A stretch of 53,803 nt of DNA from Planctomycetota bacterium (GTDB lineage Bacteria; Planctomycetota; PUPC01; JACPCR01). How positions within the stretch are numbered: the first letter of the stretch is position 1; each line of letters starts with the position of its first letter. Position numbers and translations under genes: made by a program. Below are positions 34,273-43,700 of the stretch, one piece after another. Under the pieces are notes generated by a model. It had not been told where the DNA came from, did no database searches, and worked only from the letters and a program-made list of their open reading frames with translations. The stretch spans positions 1 to 53,803 of the forward strand of contig JAQBXN010000048.1 of assembly GCA_027625095.1 (NCBI GenBank). The letters are read 5' to 3'.

Positions 34273-35259
34273 TTACGGAATTTTGTTTACATACTTGTTC
34301 AGCTTTTCGGGAAATTCGCTGAGCTTGATGCCGAAGACTTCCTCCACTTCTGAACTGTCGCAGACATTGTCTTCCTGCATCATGATGAGCTGGTCTCTGT
34401 TCAGGTCGGGCTTCTTTCCGCAACAGAGCGGGAAGACGATTTCCATGGCGGTGGCAACGATATACATCAGCCACATCGGAAAATGGATGCCGCGCCTGGG
34501 TTCTCTGCCCATTGCGGTGGCGACCAGTTTCACCATCTCTTCAAGCGTGTATTGCTTCGGTCCTCCGAGGTTGTATTCCCCGCCGATGGTCTCAGGCTTA
34601 TCGAGTGAGTCGACGAACATTTGCGCCAGTTCCTCAACGTAAACTGGTTGCAACAGTCCCGCGCCATCACCCGGAATAGGGAAGAATGGCAGCGGTATGC
34701 CAAATTTTTTCAGCACCGGGTCAAATTTGCCTGTGACGAATTCCTTCAGCATTTGCATGAACTCACCATCCGGCCCGTGAATGATCGACGGCCGGAAGAT
34801 CGTGTAATCAAGCTTTGCGGTCGGCGTCTGGCCAAGTTCGGTCTGTGTGTTGTTACTCTTGATGTAGACCTCGGCGTCATACTTGGTCTTATGGTAGTTG
34901 GCCTCCGCACCGGGCCGGACGCCCAGCGCACTCATGTGTACCAGGCGTTTTATGCCGTGAGTGCGCATGGCATCAACAACATTTTGGGTGCCCAGCATGT
35001 GCACGCGAAAGAAAGTGTTCTGACCGACCTCACCGATAATGCCGACCAGGTGCATCACGGCGTCGCAGCCTTCCAGCCCCTGTTCAAAAGAAGCCCGATC
35101 ATGGATATTTCCGGGCACTGCCGTAATCTGATCGGAATTCGGTAATTTGCTTTCTGAGCCTGCTCGGATAAGGCATTTTACCGAGTGCCCCTTCTCTATT
35201 AGTTTGGGTAGGATGTGTCGCCCGACAAAGCCAGTGGCGCCGGTCATGAAGACATTCAT
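34273..35259 (-). CDS. NDUFA9-like NAD-binding protein (atypical SDR)
   Basis: A 328-residue Rossmann protein starting MNVFMTGATGFVGRHI with GATGFVG as the dinucleotide-binding loop. The catalytic pair appears as YHKTK (YxxxK). The whole matches the atypical SDR group that includes the complex I NDUFA9 subunit and related NAD(P)H-binding epimerase-like proteins; in bacteria these may be NAD-dependent epimerases or quinone-associated. No role can be assigned from context. A hydrophobic C-terminal stretch (MWLMYIVATAMEIVFPLCC) could contact the membrane. Confidence 0.82.
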   Translation of the reverse strand: MNVFMTGATGFVGRHILPKLIEKGHSVKCLIRAGSESKLPNSDQITAVPGNIHDRASFEQGLEGCDAVMHLVGIIGEVGQNTFFRVHMLGTQNVVDAMRTHGIKRLVHMSALGVRPGAEANYHKTKYDAEVYIKSNNTQTELGQTPTAKLDYTIFRPSIIHGPDGEFMQMLKEFVTGKFDPVLKKFGIPLPFFPIPGDGAGLLQPVYVEELAQMFVDSLDKPETIGGEYNLGGPKQYTLEEMVKLVATAMGREPRRGIHFPMWLMYIVATAMEIVFPLCCGKKPDLNRDQLIMMQEDNVCDSSEVEEVFGIKLSEFPEKLNKYVNKIP

Positions 35260-35394
35260 CGCAGTAAATCCCCCAGTTGATTAAGCATGAATTTCAAAAT
35301 CTCAGCATAGAAAGAGCCAATTTTGAGTCAATCAGTGCGGCATTGCCGGGCAAGGTTCCGGTAAAGACCGGCGTAGAACTCGAGCATTAACATA

Positions 35395-37299
35395 ATGACT
35401 TTTTTCACTATTCTCTGGGCGGTCTTTGTCAGTGTTTTCACAGCCGATGCGGAATACCTGTCGCATCCTCCCATGCGTCCCCTGCCCGCACCCTCAAAAC
35501 GGCCGTTGGCAGCAGGGCCTGGATTTTTTGCCGACAGCAGGAACGGGTCGGACGAAAATCCGGGCACGAAAGCCAAACCCTGGAAGACCATCAAGGCCAG
35601 TCTTGAAAAACTCAAACCCAGCCACACCCTCTACCTCCGCGGCGGCGTTTACTATGAAGATGTTGATTGCCATCTGAAGGGGGCCCCGGATGCGCCGATT
35701 ACGATCCGATCGTATCCCGGCGAACTGGTGGCCATCGATGGCGGGCTTCGCGAATTCCTTGAGGATCCGGCGAAGTGCTGGGAACCCTTTCCGGATGGTG
35801 CAGAAGGTGAATTTCGGTCGACCGGAAAGTACCCCGGTGCGACGCGGGCCGCTGCTATCTTCGCTGATTCGTTCGTGCCGCTTCAATCCTACAAGTTCGC
35901 CATCGATCTGCGGGAAAACAACATCTTCTGGAATCTGGACACCAAGAGTGGGAGCGAGGCTGGCATCTACTGTGGGCCGGGGGTCTGGTATGACAGCGGG
36001 AGCGAACGTATCCATATCCGTCTCAAACATTACGAATTGCCGGCACTGGAGAAAACAGATCGCTACCTCGGCGAGACAGACCCTCGCAGATTGCCGCTGT
36101 TTGTCTGCCTCAACGACGGCATTCCATTGCGGATCGAAAATGCAAAACTCGTTCGATTTCAGGATCTTTCAGTCCGGGGCGGCAGTCTAAATGTTTACAT
36201 CAAGGAATCAGCAGATATTGAGCTGAACAACGTGACGGTCAACTCTGTCTTTCCCGCCTGCAATATCTCGGACTCGCCTCGGCTGCGAATAATCAATAGC
36301 GCCTTCCGGGGGATGTCTGCCCCATGGTCCTTTCGCGGTCATCACAAATATCGCAGTATGGATATCTACCTCATGTCCACCGGCGGAAATCCTCTCAAGA
36401 ACAACGACTGGGAATTTGCGTATAGCGAGTTCACCGACAGTCACGATGGCCCGCATCTTGGCGCTACCCGCGGCCTGCGGTTCCACCACAATCTGGTGGA
36501 GAACTTCAATGACGACGGCCTTTTCCTCACCGCCAGGCATGCTGAAGCGGGCGATACGTACATCTATCAGAATCGTCTCGCCCGATGTCTGACTACGCTT
36601 GCGTTTGGGTATGGGCGCAGTTCATTTCGTCGTCACGGAAAGGGTGTTTATCTCTACCGCAATGTTTTTGATTTTATGCAGCCCGTCCATTACGGGATCC
36701 CCGGGCCCGAAGTGACCCGTGTGCCGGGGGAGGCCCGGCTCTGCGGCGATCATGGCGGCCCGACCTGGGAGCCCATGACCTTCTACCACAATACTTTCCT
36801 GGCCGCGGCGCCCGGCTGGCGTGGGTATGCTTTGGGCCTTGGCTACCACATGCAGCGAACCACTCGACGTGTCTTCAACAACATTTTTGTCGTCGACAAA
36901 ATGCCCACCCAGGCCGCGCCCGAACCTGGCGTGGATTACGTGGGTGACGCCAATCTCTTCTGGAGTCTGTCCGCCGGGCCGACTTTTGAAGGTGACTTCT
37001 TCGCTGCGTTGCGCGGCGAGCCCATTTTCAAAGCAGTTCAGACCCGATACCCTCCGGGTCTTGAAGCGAACGGCATCTTTGCGGATCCGTTGTTCATTCA
37101 GTCAGGAAACGATTGGAAAACTCCGATGGACCTTCGCCTCAAAAAAGGAAGCCCAGCCATTGATGCCGGTGTTTTCATTCCTGTTTACAGTCCTGACCCT
37201 GTGGCCGGGCAGGACCAGGGCAAACCGGATATCGGAGCGCTGCCTTACGGAATCGAAATGTTTCAATACGGCCAGCAAAGCGGGAGGGTTTTCGAGTAA
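35395..37299 (+). CDS. Secreted right-handed beta-helix protein (pectate-lyase-like)
   Basis: The 634-residue protein has an N-terminal signal peptide (TFFTILWAVFVSVFTADA) followed by PGFFADSRNGSDENPGTKAKPWKTI, the opening typical of DUF1565/beta-helix proteins, and repeated short strands such as LVRFQDLSVRGGSLNVYI. This fold is found in polysaccharide lyases and glycosidases; the catalytic residues are not clear. It lies in a block of exported carbohydrate-related genes (35.4-45.3 kb). A stretch of about 130 bp separates it from the divergent NDUFA9-like gene. Confidence 0.82.
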   Translation: MTFFTILWAVFVSVFTADAEYLSHPPMRPLPAPSKRPLAAGPGFFADSRNGSDENPGTKAKPWKTIKASLEKLKPSHTLYLRGGVYYEDVDCHLKGAPDAPITIRSYPGELVAIDGGLREFLEDPAKCWEPFPDGAEGEFRSTGKYPGATRAAAIFADSFVPLQSYKFAIDLRENNIFWNLDTKSGSEAGIYCGPGVWYDSGSERIHIRLKHYELPALEKTDRYLGETDPRRLPLFVCLNDGIPLRIENAKLVRFQDLSVRGGSLNVYIKESADIELNNVTVNSVFPACNISDSPRLRIINSAFRGMSAPWSFRGHHKYRSMDIYLMSTGGNPLKNNDWEFAYSEFTDSHDGPHLGATRGLRFHHNLVENFNDDGLFLTARHAEAGDTYIYQNRLARCLTTLAFGYGRSSFRRHGKGVYLYRNVFDFMQPVHYGIPGPEVTRVPGEARLCGDHGGPTWEPMTFYHNTFLAAAPGWRGYALGLGYHMQRTTRRVFNNIFVVDKMPTQAAPEPGVDYVGDANLFWSLSAGPTFEGDFFAALRGEPIFKAVQTRYPPGLEANGIFADPLFIQSGNDWKTPMDLRLKKGSPAIDAGVFIPVYSPDPVAGQDQGKPDIGALPYGIEMFQYGQQSGRVFE

Positions 37300-37386
37300 G
37301 GATTCTAATTCATGGTTCTCCAGAAATAGAATCCGGTAACGACCGTCAGACCCTTTCTTTCTAATTGCGTCCCCACCCCAAAGAAC

Positions 37387-38499
37387 ATGAATCTATCCAT
37401 AAAACGAATAGCGCTGCTTCTATCCTTCTCCGTTCTCACGGTCGTCCACTCCGGAGAGCGTAAGACCATCAAATTCAAAAGCAGCTTTGACGGCAGCGAA
37501 CAGGAGGCCGAGGTGTATATCCCGTCGGCACACGACGGCAAGAAAGAACTGCCTCTGCTCACGTATGCACATCCAATGGGGATGTCGATGACCGCGGCGC
37601 GGGGTGTCGGACACCATGAGACCGCCGAGCGGCTCGGTTGGCTGGTGGTCTGCCCGGAGTTGCACGGGCTTAACACAGCGGGGATAACCAGTTTCGGGGC
37701 GGTGACAGCGCAGCACGATGTGATAGATGCGATTCGATACATGCAGGCCAATTACAAAGTGGACGACACACGTATCTATTCGGACGGCCGATCGATGGGC
37801 GGAATGCTGTCGCTCCTTCTGGCTGCGAAATATCCCCACATTTTCGCCGCGGCCATGGCTGGATCGCCCCCGACGGATCTTTCCATCAACAACGGAAAAC
37901 CGTTCCCCGAAATACTGATAAAAGAATTCGGCGGCAATAGAGAGGAGAACCTCTTCGAGTATCTCCGCCGCGAGCCGGTGAGATATGCCCGCAACCTGAA
38001 GTACACGCCCGTCATGATCTGGCACGGCACTGTCGACGCTTTGGTGCCGCCCTTACACTCGATGCGGATGTTCAACCTGCTGAGAAATTACAACCCTTTC
38101 CAGCAGCCGGTCTTCTGGCTGGAGGGCTCAGGCCACAATCCGGTGGGATATGGTTCGGACTGGATTTGTGAAAAGCTGCGCTGGTATCAGAACAGGGAAG
38201 AGCGGTTCAGTCCCGAACTCGACTTCCTGCTCGACGAATCCGGACAGTTTTCATGGTTGTCTATCGAGCAGGCTACGACCGGTTTTTCAACTTTTAGGAC
38301 TTCGTTAAACGAAAAAGTGCTGGCAGTTACCTGTACCAACGCCAGTCGTTTGAAGTTGGATCTGAAGCCCTTCAGGCAGTCAAGACCCTCCGAGATCGTT
38401 CTGAGCGCGGATGGCACCGTCACCGTTGAAATCACCGGCCATGGGGGTGAGCCTGTGACTGAAACGATTGAGAATAGCGGCCGAATGAGTCTGCCTTAG
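37387..38499 (+). CDS. Secreted alpha/beta-hydrolase (esterase/peptidase-like)
   Basis: A 370-residue exported hydrolase with a signal peptide (MNLSIKRIALLLSFSVLTVV, cut after HSG). The nucleophile elbow is GRSMGG, the acid is near HGTVDALVPP and the histidine is in SGHNPVG, giving a complete triad in the usual order. It resembles prolyl-oligopeptidase-like and PHB-depolymerase-like esterases; a role in cleaving ester-linked polysaccharide side groups is an inference from its neighbours. The C-terminal about 90 residues look like an extra beta domain. It begins 87 bp after the beta-helix gene. Confidence 0.83.
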   Translation: MNLSIKRIALLLSFSVLTVVHSGERKTIKFKSSFDGSEQEAEVYIPSAHDGKKELPLLTYAHPMGMSMTAARGVGHHETAERLGWLVVCPELHGLNTAGITSFGAVTAQHDVIDAIRYMQANYKVDDTRIYSDGRSMGGMLSLLLAAKYPHIFAAAMAGSPPTDLSINNGKPFPEILIKEFGGNREENLFEYLRREPVRYARNLKYTPVMIWHGTVDALVPPLHSMRMFNLLRNYNPFQQPVFWLEGSGHNPVGYGSDWICEKLRWYQNREERFSPELDFLLDESGQFSWLSIEQATTGFSTFRTSLNEKVLAVTCTNASRLKLDLKPFRQSRPSEIVLSADGTVTVEITGHGGEPVTETIENSGRMSLP

Positions 38500-38921
38500 A
38501 CCCAATACTGTTCACTTAAGCTAAAGATTCCTGCCCGCTCGCCAGGCACGGGGCTCAGGTTTCGAGGCTATAGGGCTGCAAAAGCCATTGCATAAGGCTT
38601 TTCTGTTTGGACGGCGGCAATCGATATTTCTCACCTGCCGGCAAACGGCCAGGAGTCGGTCGGACCATTTCCTCGCGACTGGCCGGGAGATCTTCTTCAC
38701 CTGCCGGCAAACTGGCAGAGGTCGGAGCAGACATAGAATTCGGAATGTCAATTTTCTCCCCCTAAGAAGCAAAATTTACCCCCCAAACATTGTGGGCACC
38801 CCATGTAACCCAATTCAACTTCTTGTGTCCTATATGTAATGGCACGCCCACGAAAAAGTTTCACAAGGTAAAGTTCATCACATTACCCGGTAGCCAGAGG
38901 CCTTTCTTTCAGGAGATAGTA
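38500..38921. repeat. Intergenic stretch with CACCTGCCGGCAAA direct repeats
   Basis: No gene is called. The unit CACCTGCCGGCAAAC(G/T)GGC...GTCGG occurs at about 38631-38660 and 38697-38725, with GGCC/CTGGCC words between them that can pair. This is another example of the intergenic repeats in the window. AGGAG near 38911 serves the next gene. Confidence 0.55.
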
Positions 38922-39752
38922 ATGAACGGTCCATACAAAACTTTCTGCGGTCTCAACAAATATCAGATGTTCTGCACCGCATGTGCGGGCCTGCTCATCC
39001 TGGTCTGCTACAGATCTGGGCAGCCGTATCCGGAATTCAAAGTACCGGCCACGCAGCTCGTGCAGAGACAGGCGTTGCCCGAATCCAACTTTGCCCTGGA
39101 GGAATTTTTTCAAGTCGGGCCGCACTGGGCAGACAACAGCAGGGATACTTTCAGTGTGCATCCTGATTACATCCCGTTGGTCAGCGGCGGGGTGGTCGCC
39201 GGACCCTATAGGCCCGGAAATGGGAATGACTCGGGAAACGGCACTCCCGAGCAGGCCTCTAATCAACCAAAGCCCATTCCAGCGAGCGGCGGCACCAGGT
39301 TGCCTATCTCCACAACCAATGCCCCTGCAGACATTCTCAGCCTGTTAGAAGCGGCAACTCGTATCAAGGTAACACGACCCGAATTTCACGGTTCAGAGCT
39401 TCAATTTTTATCGAGTATTGACACCCTCATCCTGACTCCCACATCTCCACCTCCCCCGATGCTTTCGGAATCTACGCCGGAGCAGGTCGCCATCGCGGAT
39501 ACCTCTGTTGCCGGCGATTCGTATCGTCTGCCCTTTCGTTTGGAAGGCATCGTCAAAGCAACAGAGCAAGCGCCTCCTCAGGTAATCCTGCACGACACGC
39601 AAAGCGGCAAGCGTATCCGCCGATTTCAGGGACAGGCATACGAAGGCGTCATCATCCGCAAAATAGGCCCGGGCACGGTAGAGGTCGAAGTCCCAACCGA
39701 GCGCCTGCAGATGCGTTACATAGACACCGCTCACCGTTGGGTTACGATGTGA
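38922..39752 (+). CDS. Exported hypothetical protein at the head of a pseudopilin operon (GspC-like?)
   Basis: The 276-residue protein has one N-terminal membrane segment (MFCTACAGLLILVCYRSG) and a proline-rich, low-complexity middle, followed by a C-terminal beta-rich domain (PFRLEGIVKATEQAPPQVIL and KRIRRFQGQAYEGVIIRKIGPG). This layout resembles GspC/PilP-type inner-membrane proteins that connect the pseudopilus with the outer-membrane secretin, and it lies directly before two pseudopilin genes. Start: ATG at 38922, with AGGAG 11 bp upstream. The assignment as GspC-like is an inference from layout and position. Confidence 0.6.
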   Translation: MNGPYKTFCGLNKYQMFCTACAGLLILVCYRSGQPYPEFKVPATQLVQRQALPESNFALEEFFQVGPHWADNSRDTFSVHPDYIPLVSGGVVAGPYRPGNGNDSGNGTPEQASNQPKPIPASGGTRLPISTTNAPADILSLLEAATRIKVTRPEFHGSELQFLSSIDTLILTPTSPPPPMLSESTPEQVAIADTSVAGDSYRLPFRLEGIVKATEQAPPQVILHDTQSGKRIRRFQGQAYEGVIIRKIGPGTVEVEVPTERLQMRYIDTAHRWVTM

Positions 39753-39828
39753 TTCAAATGCCGGGTACCCAGTGGCACACCCGTGCGGGGTTAGTGAAGT
39801 CTCAGCCTGGGCCGACCACCGACAATCA

Positions 39829-40395
39829 ATGAATCCAATTCCAACGAAAGCATCCGCAGGATTCTCTCTCATCGAGCTATCCCTCGTCGTCGTGCTCCTG
39901 AGCATTTTTACGTTCCTTGCAGTTCAGAGTCTCGACAATCTCCTCCCGCGACATCGAATGGAAGCCAGTGCGAGAGACATTGCCGCCACCATCCGCACTG
40001 CAAGAGATCAGGCCATACTGACCTCGCGCAAGACCGGTCTTTTCTTTGACATGGAGAAAAAGCAGTTCTGGATTCTGCTGCCACCAGAAGACGGTTCAGA
40101 ACCACTTGTGGACCCGACGAAGGAAAGGTTCGGCAGCAACACGCTCAGCACGCACCAGTTAGCCAAAGGGGTTTCGTTTTCCGGCATCCAGCCGGTAGGG
40201 GGGGATTTACAGGAAAGCGGTCAGATGAGCGTCGAAGTCAGTCCTTTCGGGGCTTTTTCAGATCTCATCATCTACCTGGCGAACGAAGAAGAAAAGGAAT
40301 TGACCCTGTTGATTAACGGCATGACCGGGCAGCCCGAATTCTTCAATGGCCATATCAATTATGAAGACCTTGTTGCCAAGTACGAGCCGAAATAA
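39829..40395 (+). CDS. Type II secretion pseudopilin (GspH-like)
   Basis: The 188-residue protein has a prepilin leader cut at G|FSLIELSLVVVLLSIF, with glutamate at position +5, followed by the hydrophobic stretch of a pilin. Its moderate length and the RDQAILTSRKTGLFFD region match GspH. The start is the ATG at 39829; an in-frame extension to 39772 is not supported. It overlaps the next gene by 35 bp. It should be processed by a prepilin peptidase and incorporated in the secretion pseudopilus. Confidence 0.83.
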   Translation: MNPIPTKASAGFSLIELSLVVVLLSIFTFLAVQSLDNLLPRHRMEASARDIAATIRTARDQAILTSRKTGLFFDMEKKQFWILLPPEDGSEPLVDPTKERFGSNTLSTHQLAKGVSFSGIQPVGGDLQESGQMSVEVSPFGAFSDLIIYLANEEEKELTLLINGMTGQPEFFNGHINYEDLVAKYEPK

Positions 40396-40762
40396 TGCCG
40401 GACTGACGCTGGTGGAAGTCCTTGCCGCGCTTGTCATTCTGAGCACCAGCCTTATGGCCGTTCTGCTCATTCGGAACAAGTCGGTTCAAAAAGCCGCGGA
40501 CGCTCAAGGGCTGATGAAGGCTGTTGAACTTGCGGAGCTGAAACTCAACGAGTTTGCCTTGCACGGATACCCCGATGCAGATCAGCAGGCACCGTTCCTT
40601 GAGCATCCCGGATTCGCCTGGGCCACCCACACCGAGCAGGTAACCATCCCCGGCAAGGCGAGTATTTATCGAGTGGATCTGGTAGTCATCTACCCGTCGT
40701 TTGGTGAAACTGCAGGCAAGTATCAGGTGACGACCGCATTTTCGAAGGAGAAGGAAAAGTGA
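40361..40762 (+). CDS. Type II secretion pseudopilin (GspI-like)
   Basis: A 133-residue protein with the prepilin site G|LTLVEVLAALVILSTSLMA, glutamate at +5, and the size and AELKLNEFALHGYP region of GspI. Start: the ATG at 40361 overlaps the end of the gspH-like gene by 35 bp; 40346 is the alternative. Its stop overlaps the GTG of the 1513-residue gene in a GTGA context, so the giant protein is probably translated in step with the pseudopilins. GspG, GspJ, GspK and the motor are not in the window. Confidence 0.83.
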   Translation: MKTLLPSTSRNNAGLTLVEVLAALVILSTSLMAVLLIRNKSVQKAADAQGLMKAVELAELKLNEFALHGYPDADQQAPFLEHPGFAWATHTEQVTIPGKASIYRVDLVVIYPSFGETAGKYQVTTAFSKEKEK

Positions 40763-43700
40763 CTCCAACCGGGAGAAGGCTGAAGCAGAAATGGCTGTTG
40801 ATTCTTACGTTGGGGTTACCTTGGCTGAGCCATGGCGAACAAGCCCGCCAGATCCAGTTACTGAAGCTGTCCGATTGGGAAGGCCCTCAGAAGGAGGTCG
40901 CCGGATTGAAGGCCAGGCATCGCCTGGCTATCGCCTATCCGAAGACGGCGATTGGGGAACTTGTTTACGAGAGCTCGCGCCCTTATCCATCCGGGCAATA
41001 CCGGTTAACTTTGAATCTGAGGTCGTCACATGTATCCAGGGTCATCGCGTTTCACAGCGGCCTTGAAGTGCTCATTAATGACGAACCGGCGGCGACTGTA
41101 GAAAGTATCCATTTTGCTCGTGAGCACGAACCCGAGGCAAGAGCGATCACTTTCATTCATCCCGAAAAGCGGATTCTGCGGATCACGCTGAGAGCGTTCA
41201 CGGATGCCGGGATCTGCGAAGGCGAGTTTACCAAGGCAAAATTGAAATCCGGCAGCGGCCCAAAACTGGATGTAACTCTGCTGTCCACTGAAAAGGATGC
41301 AGATGATGAAGCAGATCTCGACGAACTGGAATTCATCCCTTCCCCAAAGAAAGCCTGCTACTTCATTCTCGATCAGGCGGAACTGCAGCCGCTGTCACTT
41401 TCAGCTCATGTGACAAGAGTCGGCACAGACAAGATTCGCTACCTTCCGGGCGAAACTCTTAAGGGGCATGCAGACATCGAGAGCTCTGGCGGTGGCCAGG
41501 CCGAAGGCCGGCTGACCCTCTTTCTGGAGCACGGACTGAATGTTCGGGAAAAGGTCAGGGAAGTCCCGGTCAAATTCACCGGCACTCATCATTCCGAGTT
41601 TGAGTTTAAGTTGCCCGCCCGCGAGCTCGGCCATGCGCTTGTGGCTGTATTCACGTCGGAGGATGGGAAGGACCGGTCCGAGGCGGCCGAGTATTTCAGT
41701 GTCACCTCGAATTTATTTCGGGTTGCCATTCATGGAGGGCTTGGCGGCTACCGTGATGGTACTCACAGCGTGGAAAAACTTCGTCAGACCATGTCGAAGC
41801 TGCGGAGCACCTACATCAATTGCACAGAACTCTTCGCATGGGCAGAAGAAGATATGGTGGAGATGAGCTCGCAGACCGACTACTGGTTTTCAGGCCAGAC
41901 CAATTACCACCTCAGCAAACAGGGCCTGAAGGACTTCATCCGCGTGGCCCACGAGTTTGGCTACTCGGCAGTCACTTACGGGAAGTTCATCATGTCCGGC
42001 TATCTCGGTTGGAAAACTGCTTACGACTATCCCAACGATCACAAGAGCCAGTACTTTTATCCGGTCGGTATGTGGGAGGGCACGGACGTCCACCTGCTGG
42101 ATCGTTTCAAGGCGAAGGAGTTCGTCCCTTACGGTTATCGGCCACCGGTCAGAGGCGACCATGTGTTTGATACCTGGTGGCAGAACTTCATGCCTATTAA
42201 CCCGGATCATACGCCGCGCATGGTGCGAATAGCCGCAGAAGAGGTCATTCGATCAATCGAGATGTTCGGTTGGGATGCCATCCGCTGGGACGGCCATCCG
42301 CGGGGCGGTGGCCAGATTGGCGGGGCCGGAGAATACAATTACAAGGCGGCACGAAAAACCCAGGCGCTGGTGCGTTATTTCAAGGACATTGTTGCCGAAC
42401 GTTATCCTGATTTCCGGTACGGTTACAACTACCTTCTCGTGACTGATCAGCCCAGGTACGACTGGGCTCTGGAGGACTTCGAACTGGACGAGCTCTGCAG
42501 TCGCGGTGGCCTGCTGATGAACGAATCCATCGGTAACACCACCGCGGGCAAGCCATTCGATTACATCGCCCGAAACCTGCAGGTGGAAGGTGACCTCTGC
42601 CGCGAGCGAGGCGGGCTCTACCTCGGGATCAGCTACGCAAAATCTGATCGGGATCGCATCATTGAATCGGCCTTGTGGTTCGCCGCCGGCTGCCGTCCAA
42701 TGGGCGGGGCGTCCGAGATCCCTGCCATCAATCGTTACGGCACCCGATACTCCTGCTATACGCTCGACGAAACGCTCCGCCGTATCGCAATGCCCGAGGC
42801 AATCCTCAAGCCGCAATCCACGACGTCGCTCTGGTGGCAGCCGTTTGTCTATGAAACAGCCAAAGAGGGCGAACGATCCCAGCTCGTGGTCAACCTCTTC
42901 AACATCCCGCGCCAGGCCCTCAGAGCCGATGAGAATGATGCACCGAGATGGGATATGCCGGCCGGCACTGAGCCCACGGAGATGCAGCTTGCCCTGCCGC
43001 AGGGATACACCATCACCGCAGCACACTTCATCCATCCGTTTTCTCTTGAAGTAACACCCGCAATTCTGAAAGACGGTTCGGTCTCAATCCCGTCCGTCGC
43101 CATGTGGAAAGTTCTGATTCTCGACCTTCAGTCAGCGCAAGACCAGCCGACGCTGCATTCCCTTTACGGACCGCCGGCCACGTTCGGCATAGAACGCAAA
43201 AACCTGGCTGTCGAAAGAACTCCGCGATTGGTTCTCAAAACACAGGATACTGTGGCCTCCGCTACAGGGGAGTTCGAAAACTACAGCGGCGGTGGAGAGC
43301 ATCTGAAAGAAGTCGAGTCCTTCGCAAAGCTCTCCTGGGAGGATCGCAATCAGGCGTTGCTGGAACGCAAAAGCAAGAACAAGCCCGAGAATTACATCAA
43401 CGGTTGGTGGAAGGGCGGCACCCTGCCTCACGATCTGAAACTCAAAGACAACACACCCAATTTTTCCGATCTCACACCAAAGCGGAATGGGGTGCTCGAC
43501 GTCTTCTACGGCCGCGGTGCGATGGATTATCGACTGGGCATGAACGAGGTACTCGCCGGCTATGATCGTTTCCAAATTCATGATGCCCCGCTTGGTGGCA
43601 ACTTCAGGGCAGGGGGCGGCCACTATCTGATGTCCGGTGTGCCGTGGAAGCAATATTCGGAATTCGATCTTCTTCTTTACACGGGTATCCCACACTGCGC

